Assembly (NCBI RefSeq): GCF_002858675.1
Contig: NZ_PJZF01000017.1
Location: 49,182-113,181, forward strand
Length of the DNA: 64,000 nt
From: Chimaeribacter californicus
Lineage (GTDB): Bacteria; Pseudomonadota; Gammaproteobacteria; Enterobacterales; Enterobacteriaceae
Direction of reading: 5' to 3'
The position numbers were made by a program, and so were the translations under genes. Positions 43,682 to 53,092 of this stretch are shown here, in pieces (position 1 is the stretch's first letter; each line of letters begins with the position of its first letter). The notes under the pieces are model-generated. The model had not been told where the DNA came from, did no database searches, and saw only the letters and a list, made by a program, of their open reading frames with translations.

Positions 43682-44050
43682 ATGACATGGGTTTATGATG
43701 TGAAGAAGTTGACTTTTGAATTGAATGGAAAATATCAGTTCAGCGCTTTGTATGCGGGTGCATCCGGATATAAAAATGATCCTAAATTTGAGTGTGTGAT
43801 CAATAAAGGCCCTCTTCCACGGGGAAAATACAGAATAACCGGCATACCCTTTACCCACCATCATGCAGGTAAATTCACCCTCAGGCTTGAGCCTTACAAG
43901 AGTAACGCTATGTGTGGCCGTTCCGGATTCCTTATTCATGGTGACAGCACTCAACATCCTGGAGAAGCCTCTAATGGATGTATTATTGTCGGCCCTAAAC
44001 ACAGGAAAGCAATCTGGGAAAGCAATGATAAAGAGGTCGTCGTTATATGA
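43682..44050 (+). CDS. Tlde1-type L,D-transpeptidase T6SS effector (DUF2778)
   Basis: 122 aa. DUF2778/YkuD-like fold with INKGPLPRGKYRITG and the catalytic pair His86 (FLIHGDS) and Cys100 (ASNGCIIVGP). Tlde1 effectors of Salmonella and relatives cleave or exchange bonds in peptidoglycan stem tetrapeptides in the periplasm of rival cells. The protein is at the short end of the family, with essentially only the catalytic domain and no signal peptide, as expected for T6SS cargo. It overlaps the next gene by ATGA. The hcp gene upstream is its probable carrier. Confidence 0.88.
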   Translation: MTWVYDVKKLTFELNGKYQFSALYAGASGYKNDPKFECVINKGPLPRGKYRITGIPFTHHHAGKFTLRLEPYKSNAMCGRSGFLIHGDSTQHPGEASNGCIIVGPKHRKAIWESNDKEVVVI

Positions 44051-44484
44051 TAAATCGCGTACTGATTATTGCGTTAACCCTGACATCTTTCGGCCTGGGC
44101 GCTGTTGAAAAAAATCCTTGCATCGTGCCGCACGCGTCAATTGGCATCAGCATGGTCAATGCAATGGAACAGGATATGGGGATAGATGCCCGGATACTTC
44201 AGGAAGATAAAACCAGAGCAGAATTAATCGAAAACACCAAAATGACTGAAATATTGGCTGAGCAGTTTGCTGTTAATGAAGCAAAGCAAGAGCGTGGAAG
44301 TTGGTTATCAGTCGATGAATGTAAACAGATATATTATAACGACAACACCAGAAACCTTATTGTTAAATATACCTATGAGAATAACATGGGGAAGCACAAT
44401 GTTTTCCTGACCTCGGCACTGGTTAATGACAATGAGTGCTCGGTAAGGTTTAACGGCTATATTATCGTAAAGCGCGAGTTTTAA
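44047..44484 (+). CDS. Periplasmic immunity protein for the Tlde1-type effector
   Basis: 145 aa with a clear Sec signal peptide (MINRVLIIALTLTSFGLGAV). The mature part is acidic and helical (about 35-85) then beta-rich, with four Cys (positions about 25, 97, 137 and nearby) that could pair in the periplasm. A four-base ATGA overlap with the effector gene and periplasmic targeting fit a Tldi1-type immunity protein that blocks the effector where it acts. Assigned by context; the sequence family itself is not recognised. Confidence 0.78.
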   Translation: MINRVLIIALTLTSFGLGAVEKNPCIVPHASIGISMVNAMEQDMGIDARILQEDKTRAELIENTKMTEILAEQFAVNEAKQERGSWLSVDECKQIYYNDNTRNLIVKYTYENNMGKHNVFLTSALVNDNECSVRFNGYIIVKREF

Positions 44485-44602
44485 GGTTTTTGCCGCGATA
44501 ACAACCGGTATTTTATTATCGGATGCCACCCTGCCGATGCCCTCCCGGCAAGGGAAAGAGGGGCAGGAAGCTCACGCCGCCTGCCACTTTTCCCCACTGG
44601 CG

Positions 44603-45211
44603 CTATTTGGCCCGGCAGGCCTCCACTGAAAACGTATTGGCCATGGCAAACCCCCGCAGCCCGCCCACCAGCACGGACATAAGCTGCGTGCCAACCTGTT
44701 TCTCCGTCAGGCCGACCGTATCCAGAAGATCAAATATTTCCCGGGGATCAAACAGGATATTCCAGAGAAACACGGCCTTATCACCAATATCAGGGAGATC
44801 CATCTCAGCCATGGCTTCACGCAGCGCCGGCCGGACGGCATTCGCCTGTACCAGCAAATAGTCCGCGCCTTCCCATAACCGCTCCAGGTAACCGCGGCGA
44901 TTACGCATCGGTACCATCGCCGCCCCGCGCTCGCGTACCAGCCGGATCCAGTAACGGCTGATATTCTCCAGGTTCTGCAGGCCGCCCGCCTTTTGCTTCT
45001 GGCTATATTCAAGCAATAACAGGCCAACATCATGACGATAAGTATTTAATACTTCTTCTACCGAGTTGAACTGCCGGTAAGCGGTGGCCACAGAAACCCC
45101 AGCCTCAGCAGCAATCTCAGTCATGCTGATGGGGGTCTCAGACACCTCAAACAACCTGGCGGCTGCCTGGATCAAATTCCTGCGATTTCTTTCGGTATCA
45201 CTGCGCATCAT
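44603..45211 (-). CDS. TetR-family regulator
   Basis: 202 aa with N-terminal HTH (about 8-52: LIQAAARLFEVSETPISMTEIAAEAGVSVATAYRQFNSVEEVL) and helical ligand domain. It lies 42 bases after the aminotransferase gene on the same strand, so it may be the last gene of the oxoprolinase/aldolase operon and its repressor. A perfect inverted repeat upstream of the first gene of that operon (53124-53149) is a candidate operator. Confidence 0.88.
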   Translation of the reverse strand: MMRSDTERNRRNLIQAAARLFEVSETPISMTEIAAEAGVSVATAYRQFNSVEEVLNTYRHDVGLLLLEYSQKQKAGGLQNLENISRYWIRLVRERGAAMVPMRNRRGYLERLWEGADYLLVQANAVRPALREAMAEMDLPDIGDKAVFLWNILFDPREIFDLLDTVGLTEKQVGTQLMSVLVGGLRGFAMANTFSVEACRAK

Positions 45212-45253
45212 CTTTACCTGTGGTTTGCCGATTCCTGTTTCTGCTCTGTCCGC

Positions 45254-46411
45254 TTACCGGAGCCTGGCCAGCCCGTGCCTGAGACGTTTGATCCCTTCAC
45301 TGATGGCCTCTTTGCCGGCTGCGTAAGAGAGCCGGATATGCCCTTCCCCCGCTGCGCCGAATTCACTGCCCGGCCTGACGGCAATCCCCTGCTCACGCAA
45401 TAACGCTACTATATCAATAGCCGGAACAGGCAGCGAATACGCCGGGAAGCAATAAAACGCCCCTTCCGGCGCATTCAGGCGCAGTTCAGGAATAGTCGCC
45501 AGCCCTTCCATCATCAGGGTGCGCCGTTCGCGATAGACGCCATACATGCGGCGCACATCGTCACGGCATTCGGTCAGCGCCACCAGCGCCGCACGCTGCA
45601 CCGCACTGTTGACCGATCCATTCATCGTATTATGTACCCGTGCCGCCGCCGCGATCATCTCCGGCGGGCCGGCCAGGTACCCCACGCGCCAGCCAGTCAT
45701 GGCATAGCTTTTGGAGAAAGTCTGGCAGTAGAGGGTCCGCCCGGCAAACGCGGGCACGTGCAACACGGAGGTGAAGGGCTTGTCCGTAAACACCAGATCG
45801 CTGTACGCCTCGTCCGCAATCACCAGCACATCATGTTTGCCGGCCAGTTTGCCCAGGCTTTCAATCTCTTCGCGGCTGTGGACAATGCCGGTCGGGTTGC
45901 CGGGGTTGCAGAACACAAAGAGTCTGGCGCCTTCCAGGCTGCTGTCCAGGCGCGCCAGATCCCAATGCAGATCGGTTTTACACGGCATCGGGACGCAAAT
46001 CCCCCCCGCCATATTGACCAGATCGGCATACAGGGAGTAAGTGGGATCAGGGATGACCACCCGGTCGCCGGGGTTGACGATGGACAGGATAGCCGCGGCC
46101 AGCCCCGCCGTCCCGCCGTGGGTCACCAGCACTTCCCCAGCTTTCACCGGGCTGCCGCTCTGGAGGCTGATGTCCGCGGCCAGTGCCCGGCACAATGCCT
46201 TATCGCCCAGCAACGGCGCGTAGTGGGTAAAGCCGTTCTGCAACGCTTCAGCCGCGGCGTTGACAATACGGGACGGTGTATCGAAATCGGGTTCACCCAT
46301 CGCCAGCGAGATCATGTCCTGGCTGGAGGCAGGCTGCTGGACGCGCAGGGAGGTGCGCTCAACGCGCAGCACCGCGTCGGAGGCATTAAAGGGGGTATTC
46401 AGTTGTGGCAT
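45254..46411 (-). CDS. PLP-dependent aminotransferase, class I/II
   Basis: 385-aa fold-type I aminotransferase. Signatures are VTHGGTAGLAAAIL for PLP phosphate, NPGNPTG (Asn172), Asp200 and Tyr203 (VIADEAYSD), PLP Lys234 in TFSKSYAMTGWRVGY, and a C-terminal Arg in GHIRLSYA that binds the substrate carboxylate. It resembles the AspC/AatA subgroup. Sitting after hydantoinase/oxoprolinase and SDR genes, it could deaminate an amino acid freed by ring opening. Gap to the SDR gene is 21 bases. Confidence 0.9.
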   Translation of the reverse strand: MPQLNTPFNASDAVLRVERTSLRVQQPASSQDMISLAMGEPDFDTPSRIVNAAAEALQNGFTHYAPLLGDKALCRALAADISLQSGSPVKAGEVLVTHGGTAGLAAAILSIVNPGDRVVIPDPTYSLYADLVNMAGGICVPMPCKTDLHWDLARLDSSLEGARLFVFCNPGNPTGIVHSREEIESLGKLAGKHDVLVIADEAYSDLVFTDKPFTSVLHVPAFAGRTLYCQTFSKSYAMTGWRVGYLAGPPEMIAAAARVHNTMNGSVNSAVQRAALVALTECRDDVRRMYGVYRERRTLMMEGLATIPELRLNAPEGAFYCFPAYSLPVPAIDIVALLREQGIAVRPGSEFGAAGEGHIRLSYAAGKEAISEGIKRLRHGLARLR

Positions 46412-46432
46412 AGAAACCTCAGTATCCGGGAA

Positions 46433-47242
46433 TTAAAGCAAGGTATCGCGTTCAGCAAGGCACGCCGGCGGCGCATTTTTCCACCGGCCGGCTTCCAGGT
46501 CACCGGAGATATCACGCAGAGCCGTCGGCGCGACGCGCAGCTCCTCAATGACAGTCCGGGCAGGCAGTGAGGCGCAAAGCAAAATGGCCTCTGCCACATC
46601 GTCCGGCTGTACCATCTGTTCACGCACAGCGGGTGCCGGCGGGTTGGCCCGGTTATCCATAATCGGGGTATTGACCTCACCCGGCAGAATGCAGGTGGCA
46701 CGGATACCGTTATTACGGAAGGTATTGTGCAGATAAGCCATAAAGTTCCGCACGCCCGCCTTGGCGGCCCCATACGCGGCACCGCCCAGCAGGTTCGGGC
46801 GCAGGGCAGCCAGCGAGGAGACCGTAATGATGGTGCCCTCCCGGCGGGCCAGCATGTCAGGCAGCACGGCCTGACTGAGCAGGAAAACAGCCTTGAGGTT
46901 CACGTCCTGAACCTGCTCCCACTCGGCTTCCTCAATCCAGCGTACGTTGAGGGTTTTACTGGCGCTGCCGGCATTGTTGACCAGAATATCCACCGGCCCG
47001 AGCTGCCGGCGCACCCCGCTGACCAGCGCCTCTACCTCGGTTTTTTTCTCAATGTGCGCGGCATGCACCCAGGCCCGCCCGCCCTGTTTTTCAATCACCT
47101 CCGCCACGCCTTCGAGCGCCTCTTTGCGCCGCCCGACCAGCACCACCCGTGCGCCCCGTTGCGCGAACATCAGGGCGGCGCTCTTACCGATGCCGCTGCC
47201 TGCGCCGGTCACAATCACGATTTTATCTTGTAAGGTATTCAT
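46433..47242 (-). CDS. SDR oxidoreductase
   Basis: 269 aa. TGAGSGIG at 12-19, NNAG at 89-92, Ser142, Tyr157 and Lys161 (YGAAK). It resembles the YdfG/serine 3-dehydrogenase-like SDRs, which oxidise 3-hydroxy acids, but the substrate is unproven. It overlaps the hydantoinase B gene by four bases (ATGA), so it belongs firmly to the operon. Confidence 0.88.
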   Translation of the reverse strand: MNTLQDKIVIVTGAGSGIGKSAALMFAQRGARVVLVGRRKEALEGVAEVIEKQGGRAWVHAAHIEKKTEVEALVSGVRRQLGPVDILVNNAGSASKTLNVRWIEEAEWEQVQDVNLKAVFLLSQAVLPDMLARREGTIITVSSLAALRPNLLGGAAYGAAKAGVRNFMAYLHNTFRNNGIRATCILPGEVNTPIMDNRANPPAPAVREQMVQPDDVAEAILLCASLPARTVIEELRVAPTALRDISGDLEAGRWKNAPPACLAERDTLL

Positions 47243-48927
47243 GCCTTGCTCCCTGTCAGATCGTTAATATCGGCGCCATAATCACGACGCGCGCCCTCCT
47301 GGGTGATATACCCTTCCTGCAAATCGAACAGAATGGCCTGCGGATCACGCTCACCGGCGGGCATTTTGCCGCCGCCGCCCGGCATCTGGATGGTGACTTC
47401 ATCACCCGGCAGGACATCATGGCGGCCAACCGGCCTGGCCAGCGGCCGGCCGTTGATGGCGACATAGTTGGGCGATCCGGCTTTGCCCCCCAGTACGCCT
47501 TCCGCCGGGTGTTTCTGGCGGGAGTAGAACATGCTGTGGGAAAGCGGATATTGACTGGTATTGCGGATAACCATGCGTTGCGCCACCCCGCCGCGGTAGC
47601 GCCCGGCGCCCCCCGAGTCAGGCACAATGGCCTTTTCCAGGAACAGCAGCGGCGTGGCGCTTTCGATCAACTCCACCGGCGTGGAGGACATATTTCCGGG
47701 AAAGCCGGTCACGATGCCGTCTGCTGCCGGGCGCGCGCCTGTGCCGCCATTCACGCACAGGCTCTCCACAAACCGCCGGCCGTCATCAAATTGCCCGGCA
47801 AAGACATCACAGGTCACGGGCGCGCTGCCGGAGTGCCCCATCACCCGCTCCGGCATAATCTCAGCAAGCGCGCTGAAGATGGCGGCGTGTGCCATATGGC
47901 CGACCCGGTTACGCATTTCCACCGCGCAGGGCGGGCGGGCATTGGCAATGGAGCCCTCCGGCGCGGTGACGGTGATAGACTTAAAACAGCCTTCATTGTT
48001 CGGCAGGTGCGGCTCGAGCAGGCACTTCAGCGGGTAGACGCTATAGGCATAGGTAAAGGACATCGGGCAGTTGCTGCCAAAGAGTGATTCTGCCGACGAC
48101 CCGGTGTAGTCAATGACAATGTCGCTGCCGTTCACAATCACCGCCACTTGCAGGTGGATCTCCCCCTCATAGTCGCCGATATTCACAGCCGCCTCATAAC
48201 GGCCGTCGGGAACGGCCTCAATCGCCTTGCGCATGGCATTTTCCGTCAGGGCATGAATTTTTTGCGCCAGCGGCGTGACGGACACCAGCCCCAGATCATC
48301 CATCAGGCCGAGCAGCCCCTGCGCGCCGATCTGGTTGGCGGCCAGCATCGCGTGCAGATCCCCCTCCACCTGATCCGGTGAGCGCACATTGGCCAGGAAC
48401 AGATCCAGCAACTGCTGGTTCAGCTCGCCGCCCATCGCCAGCTTACTGGGCGGGATCAGGAACCCCTCCTCAAACATGTCACGCGAGGAGCCCATATTCA
48501 GGGAGCCGCCAATATCAGACATATGGGCGGCAGAGCCGGTAAAGGCCACCAGCCGGCCATGCCGGAATACCGGTGTGACCACGGTAACGTCATTGAGGTG
48601 GCCGGTGCCCAGCCACGGGTCATTGGTTATGAGGCTGTCGCCGGGCTTCAGCGTCTCTGCGGGGAATTTCGCCAGCAGGTGCCGCACCGTCGCCGGCAGG
48701 GTGCCGATGAACACCGGCACGCTGGTTTTCGGCTGGGCCAGTGAGTTGCCCTCGGCATCCATCAGCAGGCAGGAGTAGTCACCCACCTCGCGGATGATGC
48801 TGGAGAACGCCATGTTGACCAGGGTTGCCGCCGCTTCTTCAGAGATACTGACCAGGCGGTCCCAGGTGATACGCAGGCTGATAGGGTCATCAAGAAAACG
48901 CAGATTTTCAGGGGTGGAAGATGTCAT
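47239..48927 (-). CDS. Hydantoinase B/oxoprolinase family subunit
   Basis: 562 aa. HyuB signatures are SLAQPKTSVPVFIGTLPATVRHLL, SLITNDPWLGTGHLNDVTVVTPVF, VNGGTGARPAADG and DSGGAGRYRGGVAQRMVIRN. With HyuA it forms an ATP-dependent amidohydrolase or carboxylase complex (5-oxoprolinase, N-methylhydantoinase, acetone or acetophenone carboxylase relatives). Start and HyuA stop share one base (TGATG), showing tight coupling. The substrate cannot be read from sequence. Confidence 0.9.
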   Translation of the reverse strand: MTSSTPENLRFLDDPISLRITWDRLVSISEEAAATLVNMAFSSIIREVGDYSCLLMDAEGNSLAQPKTSVPVFIGTLPATVRHLLAKFPAETLKPGDSLITNDPWLGTGHLNDVTVVTPVFRHGRLVAFTGSAAHMSDIGGSLNMGSSRDMFEEGFLIPPSKLAMGGELNQQLLDLFLANVRSPDQVEGDLHAMLAANQIGAQGLLGLMDDLGLVSVTPLAQKIHALTENAMRKAIEAVPDGRYEAAVNIGDYEGEIHLQVAVIVNGSDIVIDYTGSSAESLFGSNCPMSFTYAYSVYPLKCLLEPHLPNNEGCFKSITVTAPEGSIANARPPCAVEMRNRVGHMAHAAIFSALAEIMPERVMGHSGSAPVTCDVFAGQFDDGRRFVESLCVNGGTGARPAADGIVTGFPGNMSSTPVELIESATPLLFLEKAIVPDSGGAGRYRGGVAQRMVIRNTSQYPLSHSMFYSRQKHPAEGVLGGKAGSPNYVAINGRPLARPVGRHDVLPGDEVTIQMPGGGGKMPAGERDPQAILFDLQEGYITQEGARRDYGADINDLTGSKA

Positions 48928-51014
48928 CAGTTCAGCTCCATCAGGATATTGCCTTGCTCATCCAGTACCGCAGACGCGCCCGGGCCGATATAAATGGCAC
49001 ACTCTTTTTCTTGTAACAGGGCGGGGCCATGCAGGCGCCGGCCTGTGGTGAACAGGCTGCGCGGAACGACCCGGCAGTCGCTGAAGCCCTGCTCCCGGCC
49101 AAGATAGACCTTGAGCGTTTTCTCCTGAACGTGCGGTTCCGGATCCTGTGGGTAATCGGTGGTATTCAGCTTTGGCGGCGTGGTGTGTACGCGGCCGCGC
49201 CAGTTCACCACCTCCACACGCTGCCCGGGCAGCGTCCGCCCAAAGCGCGCCAGGTGGGCGGCCTCAAAAGCCGCGACCAGTGATGCCACCGCCCCTTGCT
49301 CAAAAAAAGCCTCCGGCAAGGCCACGGTAAGCCCGGCGCCCTGGCCGACATAGCGCACATCAGCCAGCCGTTGCAGGGTGGCGGTGGCGGGATCGACATT
49401 GGCGGCCGCCAGCGTCGTAAAGGCTTCATCAAACCCTTCGGCAAATACCGCCTCCACGCGGCGGGTATCCAGGCCCGGGCTGAGCGGGCAGCGGTCGCTG
49501 CGGACAAAATCAGCACTCGGCGGCGCGGTAAGCAGGCCGAACGCGGAATAGACACCGGCACCGTTCGGGAAATAGACGCGCTTCACCTCCAGCTGCTTTG
49601 CCAGGGACCAGGCATGGCTCGGCCCTGCGCCCCCGAACGCCAGCATCGTCATGTGTGACGGGCTGACGTTTTTTTCGACGGCATGGGTACGCAGCGCCTC
49701 TGACATTTTGCTGTTTGCCACCTCATGGATCCCCCAGGCCGCCTCTTCAATAGAGAACCCCAGTGGCTCGGCCACGCGGCGGATGGCATGCCGGGCGGCT
49801 TCCCTGTCAAGCACCATGCGGCCGCCGAGGAAGGCATCCGGGTCCAGCAGGCCCAATACCAGGTTGGCATCCGTGACCGTGGGCTGCTCGCCGCCACGGC
49901 CGTAGCAGGCCGGCCCCGGCCATGCGCTGGCGCTCTCCGGGCCGATTTCAAGCAGCCCGAGGGAGTCCACGCGTGCAATGCTGCCACCGCCCGCCCCGAT
50001 CTCAATCATGTCCACCACCGGCAGCTTCACCGGCAGGCCGCTGCCTTTGAGCAGGCGATCGGCACGGCCCACTTCATAATCGGTAGTGATGGACGGCTCC
50101 CCATTGCGCACCACGCACGCTTTGGCCGTCGTTCCGCCCATATCAAACGCCAGCACCTGAGCGAGAGCGTTACGGCGCGCGAAGGCCGCCGTGGCCACAA
50201 TGCCGCCGGCCGGGCCGGATTCAATAATGCGGGTTGGGTAGTCAGCCGCGACTTGCGGGGCCATCAGGCCACCGTTGGATCCCATCACCAACCAGTCACA
50301 GGTAAAGCCCCCCTCGAGCAGCTTGCTCTCGAGCCGCGCCATGTAACGGCGGGCTTTGGGCTTGATGAAGGCGTTCATGGCGGTCAGCACGCCACGGTCA
50401 TATTCGCGCATCTCCCGCGAAACCTTATGGGACAAGGAAACCGGCACGCCCGGCAGCTCGCGCGCCAGAATAGCCTCAATACGCATCTCGTTTTCCGGCC
50501 AGGCGTAAGCATGCATACAGAGCACAGCGACAGACTCATAGCCCGCTTGCCGCAGCGTGGCAGCCAGCCGGACGACCTCGCCTTCATCCAGCGGCGTGAT
50601 GGCCTCCCCGCGTGCCGTTACCCGCTCATTGATCTCATAGGCCTGTGCGCGCGGCAGCAGCGGCTGCGCCGGCGCGCCGTTCAGGTCATAGATGTCATAA
50701 CGGTATTCGCGCCCCAGCACCAGCACGTCACGGAAGCCGCGCGTCACCACCAGGGCCGTCTTCGCCCCGCGGCGCTCCAGCAGGGCATTGATCGCCAGCG
50801 TGGTGCCGTGGGTGAGGGTATGGATATCGCCGGGTGCCAGCCCCGCCATCTCCACCAGTTGGGTCAGGCCGGTATAGGCACCTTCTGACGGGTCTTCCGG
50901 CGTCGTCAGCGTTTTATGGCGAAAGGTTTCGCCTGTTTCATCATTCAACAAAACCAGGTCGGTAAAGGTACCGCCGATATCAAACCCCATGCGCCAGGGT
51001 GATGTGTTTTTCAT
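48927..51014 (-). CDS. Hydantoinase A/oxoprolinase family subunit
   Basis: 695 aa. N-terminal HyuA_N fold with GFDIGGTFTDLVLLND and THGTTLAINALLERRGAKTALVVTRGFRDVL; central ASKHA ATPase region LAFDMGGTTAKACVVRNG, MIEIGAGGGSIARVD and AWPGPACYGRGG; C-terminal acetone-carboxylase-type domain. It phosphorylates the amide or enol oxygen of the substrate in 5-oxoprolinase-like reactions. GAGGTCATT precedes the ATG. Operon order is aldolase, MFS, HyuA, HyuB, SDR, aminotransferase. Confidence 0.92.
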   Translation of the reverse strand: MKNTSPWRMGFDIGGTFTDLVLLNDETGETFRHKTLTTPEDPSEGAYTGLTQLVEMAGLAPGDIHTLTHGTTLAINALLERRGAKTALVVTRGFRDVLVLGREYRYDIYDLNGAPAQPLLPRAQAYEINERVTARGEAITPLDEGEVVRLAATLRQAGYESVAVLCMHAYAWPENEMRIEAILARELPGVPVSLSHKVSREMREYDRGVLTAMNAFIKPKARRYMARLESKLLEGGFTCDWLVMGSNGGLMAPQVAADYPTRIIESGPAGGIVATAAFARRNALAQVLAFDMGGTTAKACVVRNGEPSITTDYEVGRADRLLKGSGLPVKLPVVDMIEIGAGGGSIARVDSLGLLEIGPESASAWPGPACYGRGGEQPTVTDANLVLGLLDPDAFLGGRMVLDREAARHAIRRVAEPLGFSIEEAAWGIHEVANSKMSEALRTHAVEKNVSPSHMTMLAFGGAGPSHAWSLAKQLEVKRVYFPNGAGVYSAFGLLTAPPSADFVRSDRCPLSPGLDTRRVEAVFAEGFDEAFTTLAAANVDPATATLQRLADVRYVGQGAGLTVALPEAFFEQGAVASLVAAFEAAHLARFGRTLPGQRVEVVNWRGRVHTTPPKLNTTDYPQDPEPHVQEKTLKVYLGREQGFSDCRVVPRSLFTTGRRLHGPALLQEKECAIYIGPGASAVLDEQGNILMELN

Positions 51015-51056
51015 AATGACCTCGAATAGCGTGCAGATTGCTGTGGCCCGCCGCTG

Positions 51057-52397
51057 TTACTCATCGTTAAGCGGCTTGCCGGCGGTTTCTTTGAGTGTGA
51101 AGGCGCTGAGCAGCGTAATGAATGCTGTAAGCATCACCATAAAACTGGGAATGGCGGCGATGCCTGTCAGGCTGATAAGCCAGGTCATCAGCAGGGGGGC
51201 AGAGCCGCCGAAGATGACGGTCGACAGGTTGAAACCGATGCTGTAAGCACTGTAGCGAACGGTGGTCGGGAACATCTCGGCCAGGGTAGCCTGGATCACG
51301 CCGGCATGGCCGGCAAAGGCCAGTGCCAGGAGTACGGCCGCCATACAGGCCAGCGGCATCATACCCAGCGTCAATAACCAGAAGCAGGGCCAGGCCAGCA
51401 CGCCCATCATTATGGCCGAGGCAATCAGCAGCGGCCGGCGGCCAAGGCGATCAGAGAGCCAGGCCATCAAGGGGATGGCGGCCACAATCGTGAGCAAGCC
51501 GCATGCCGTCACCATCAGGCTCTGGATCTGCGGGAAGTGCATGACCTTGTTGAGGTAGGTCGGCATATAGACAAACAGGATGTAGTAACCCGGCCCGTTT
51601 ACTGCCGGCAGTGTGATGGCCAGGGCGATGGCTTTCAGGTGGCGTCTGGAGGTCAGCACCTCGCGGATCGGGTTGCGGACAACGCGCTGGCTCGACTTCA
51701 CCAGCTGAAAATGGGGGGTGTCCTGGATACGCGTGCGGATATACACCCCCACCAGGGCCATCGGGATGGCGAGCAGGAAAGGAATGCGCCACCCCCAGCT
51801 GTTCATTGCCCCGGTGCCCAGCAGGAGCATCAGCACCGTAATCAGCAGGCTGCCGAACAACAGGGCGATAAAAGAGCCCATCACCAGCGGCGACATCACA
51901 ACGGCGCGGCGATGGTCCTCTGCATATTCGGCCACAAAGGAGCCTGCCCCCGAGACTTCGCCGCCGGCGGAGAAGCCCTGGATAATACGCAGGAGAATAA
52001 GCAGCGCCGGGGCCAGCCAGCCGAGGGTGGCATAACCCGGCAGCAGGCCAATGGCCGCCGTAGCCAGCGAGATCATCAGCAACAGGATAGCCAATAATTT
52101 CTGGCGGCCCATCCTGTCCCCCAGGTAGCCGCAAATAATGCCGCCGAAGGGGCGCACCACAAAGCTGACCGTAAAGCCGAGGTAGGTCAGCATCAGCCCG
52201 GCATCGCTGGTGCCCATGTTACCGGAAGAAAAGACCAGTACCAGCGAACTGACCAGCAAGCCATAGATGCCGTAATCGTACCATTCAACAAATGACCCGA
52301 CGCCCCCCGCCAGCGACGCCCGGCGGACCGTGTTACTCTTGTGCGCTCTCACTTTCGGCAAAGTGTAATCTATTGATACGGCTTGTGATTTAGTCAT
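51057..52397 (-). CDS. MFS transporter, MHS family (ShiA/ProP-like)
   Basis: 446 aa, 12 TMS. The metabolite:H+ symporter signature GGVGSFVEWYDYGIYG lies just before TM1, followed by RPFGGIICGYLGDRMGRQKLL between TM2 and TM3 and SAGGEVSGAGSFVAEYA in TM4-5. MHS members import carboxylates such as shikimate, ketoglutarate, citrate, proline and betaine. ATG 52397 is chosen for CCAGGGTAATCAT; 18 further codons upstream are unsupported. It probably imports the carboxylated substrate of the oxoprolinase operon. Confidence 0.9.
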   Translation of the reverse strand: MTKSQAVSIDYTLPKVRAHKSNTVRRASLAGGVGSFVEWYDYGIYGLLVSSLVLVFSSGNMGTSDAGLMLTYLGFTVSFVVRPFGGIICGYLGDRMGRQKLLAILLLMISLATAAIGLLPGYATLGWLAPALLILLRIIQGFSAGGEVSGAGSFVAEYAEDHRRAVVMSPLVMGSFIALLFGSLLITVLMLLLGTGAMNSWGWRIPFLLAIPMALVGVYIRTRIQDTPHFQLVKSSQRVVRNPIREVLTSRRHLKAIALAITLPAVNGPGYYILFVYMPTYLNKVMHFPQIQSLMVTACGLLTIVAAIPLMAWLSDRLGRRPLLIASAIMMGVLAWPCFWLLTLGMMPLACMAAVLLALAFAGHAGVIQATLAEMFPTTVRYSAYSIGFNLSTVIFGGSAPLLMTWLISLTGIAAIPSFMVMLTAFITLLSAFTLKETAGKPLNDE

Positions 52398-52459
52398 ATG
52401 ATTACCCTGGAACCCTGTTGTGGCCGGCCGGAGCATCGCAGCCCGGCGCATTAAACATC

Positions 52460-53092
52460 TCAGCGGTACTGTTTCGTCACCTCTGCCGTCATCTCGGCTT
52501 CACGCTGTGCCACCTCTTTCACCTTCTGCAGGATCTCCTCCGCCCGCCGGAAAGGGATAATAATGAGGCCGTCATCATCCCCCACGACGATATCGCCGGG
52601 GCAGCAGACCACGCCGCCGATAGCGACCGGCTCGCCAATCACGCCGGGGCCGTTTTTATAGGGGCCGGCGGGCGAGATACCGCGGCAGAAAGTAGGAAAG
52701 CCGGTGGATTCAATGACCTTGCGATCGCGCACCGCGCCGTCAATAACTTGTGCAGCAGCCCCGGCATGCTGGAAGCGTTGCGTCAGCTGCTCCCCCACCA
52801 GCGCCCGATCGGTATGCCCCATGCCATTAATCATGATGACGTCGCCGGGCTGAATATAATCAAGGCACTTAATTACTGCGGCATTATCCCCTGCGGTGAC
52901 CTGAACAGGTAATGCGAACCCCACAAAATGCATTCCTGAATTAAGCGGTGAAATACCGGCGTCACACATATTCAAACGTTCCATGGCATCACCAATATTC
53001 GCTACCGGGAAAGGCAAGAATGCATCAAGCCATTTATTATCCGACCGCTCCCGACTTCCTGAAATACGCACAGCAGCTGTTTCAAGAGACAT
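52460..53092 (-). CDS. RraA-like / HMG-CHA aldolase family protein
   Basis: 210 aa, RraA/MenG-like fold. The metal and substrate motif of class II pyruvate aldolases HMG/CHA is intact: Arg122-Asp123 in VIDGAVRDRK, and DYIQPGDVIMINGMGHTDRALVGEQL holds the Gly-x-x-Leu/Asp region. Such enzymes split 4-hydroxy-4-methyl-2-oxoglutarate or 4-carboxy-4-hydroxy-2-oxoadipate to pyruvate plus a keto acid and also decarboxylate oxaloacetate. As first gene of the oxoprolinase operon it may do the final cleavage. ATG 53092 follows AAAGGGGTTATGCC. Confidence 0.86.
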   Translation of the reverse strand: MSLETAAVRISGSRERSDNKWLDAFLPFPVANIGDAMERLNMCDAGISPLNSGMHFVGFALPVQVTAGDNAAVIKCLDYIQPGDVIMINGMGHTDRALVGEQLTQRFQHAGAAAQVIDGAVRDRKVIESTGFPTFCRGISPAGPYKNGPGVIGEPVAIGGVVCCPGDIVVGDDDGLIIIPFRRAEEILQKVKEVAQREAEMTAEVTKQYR

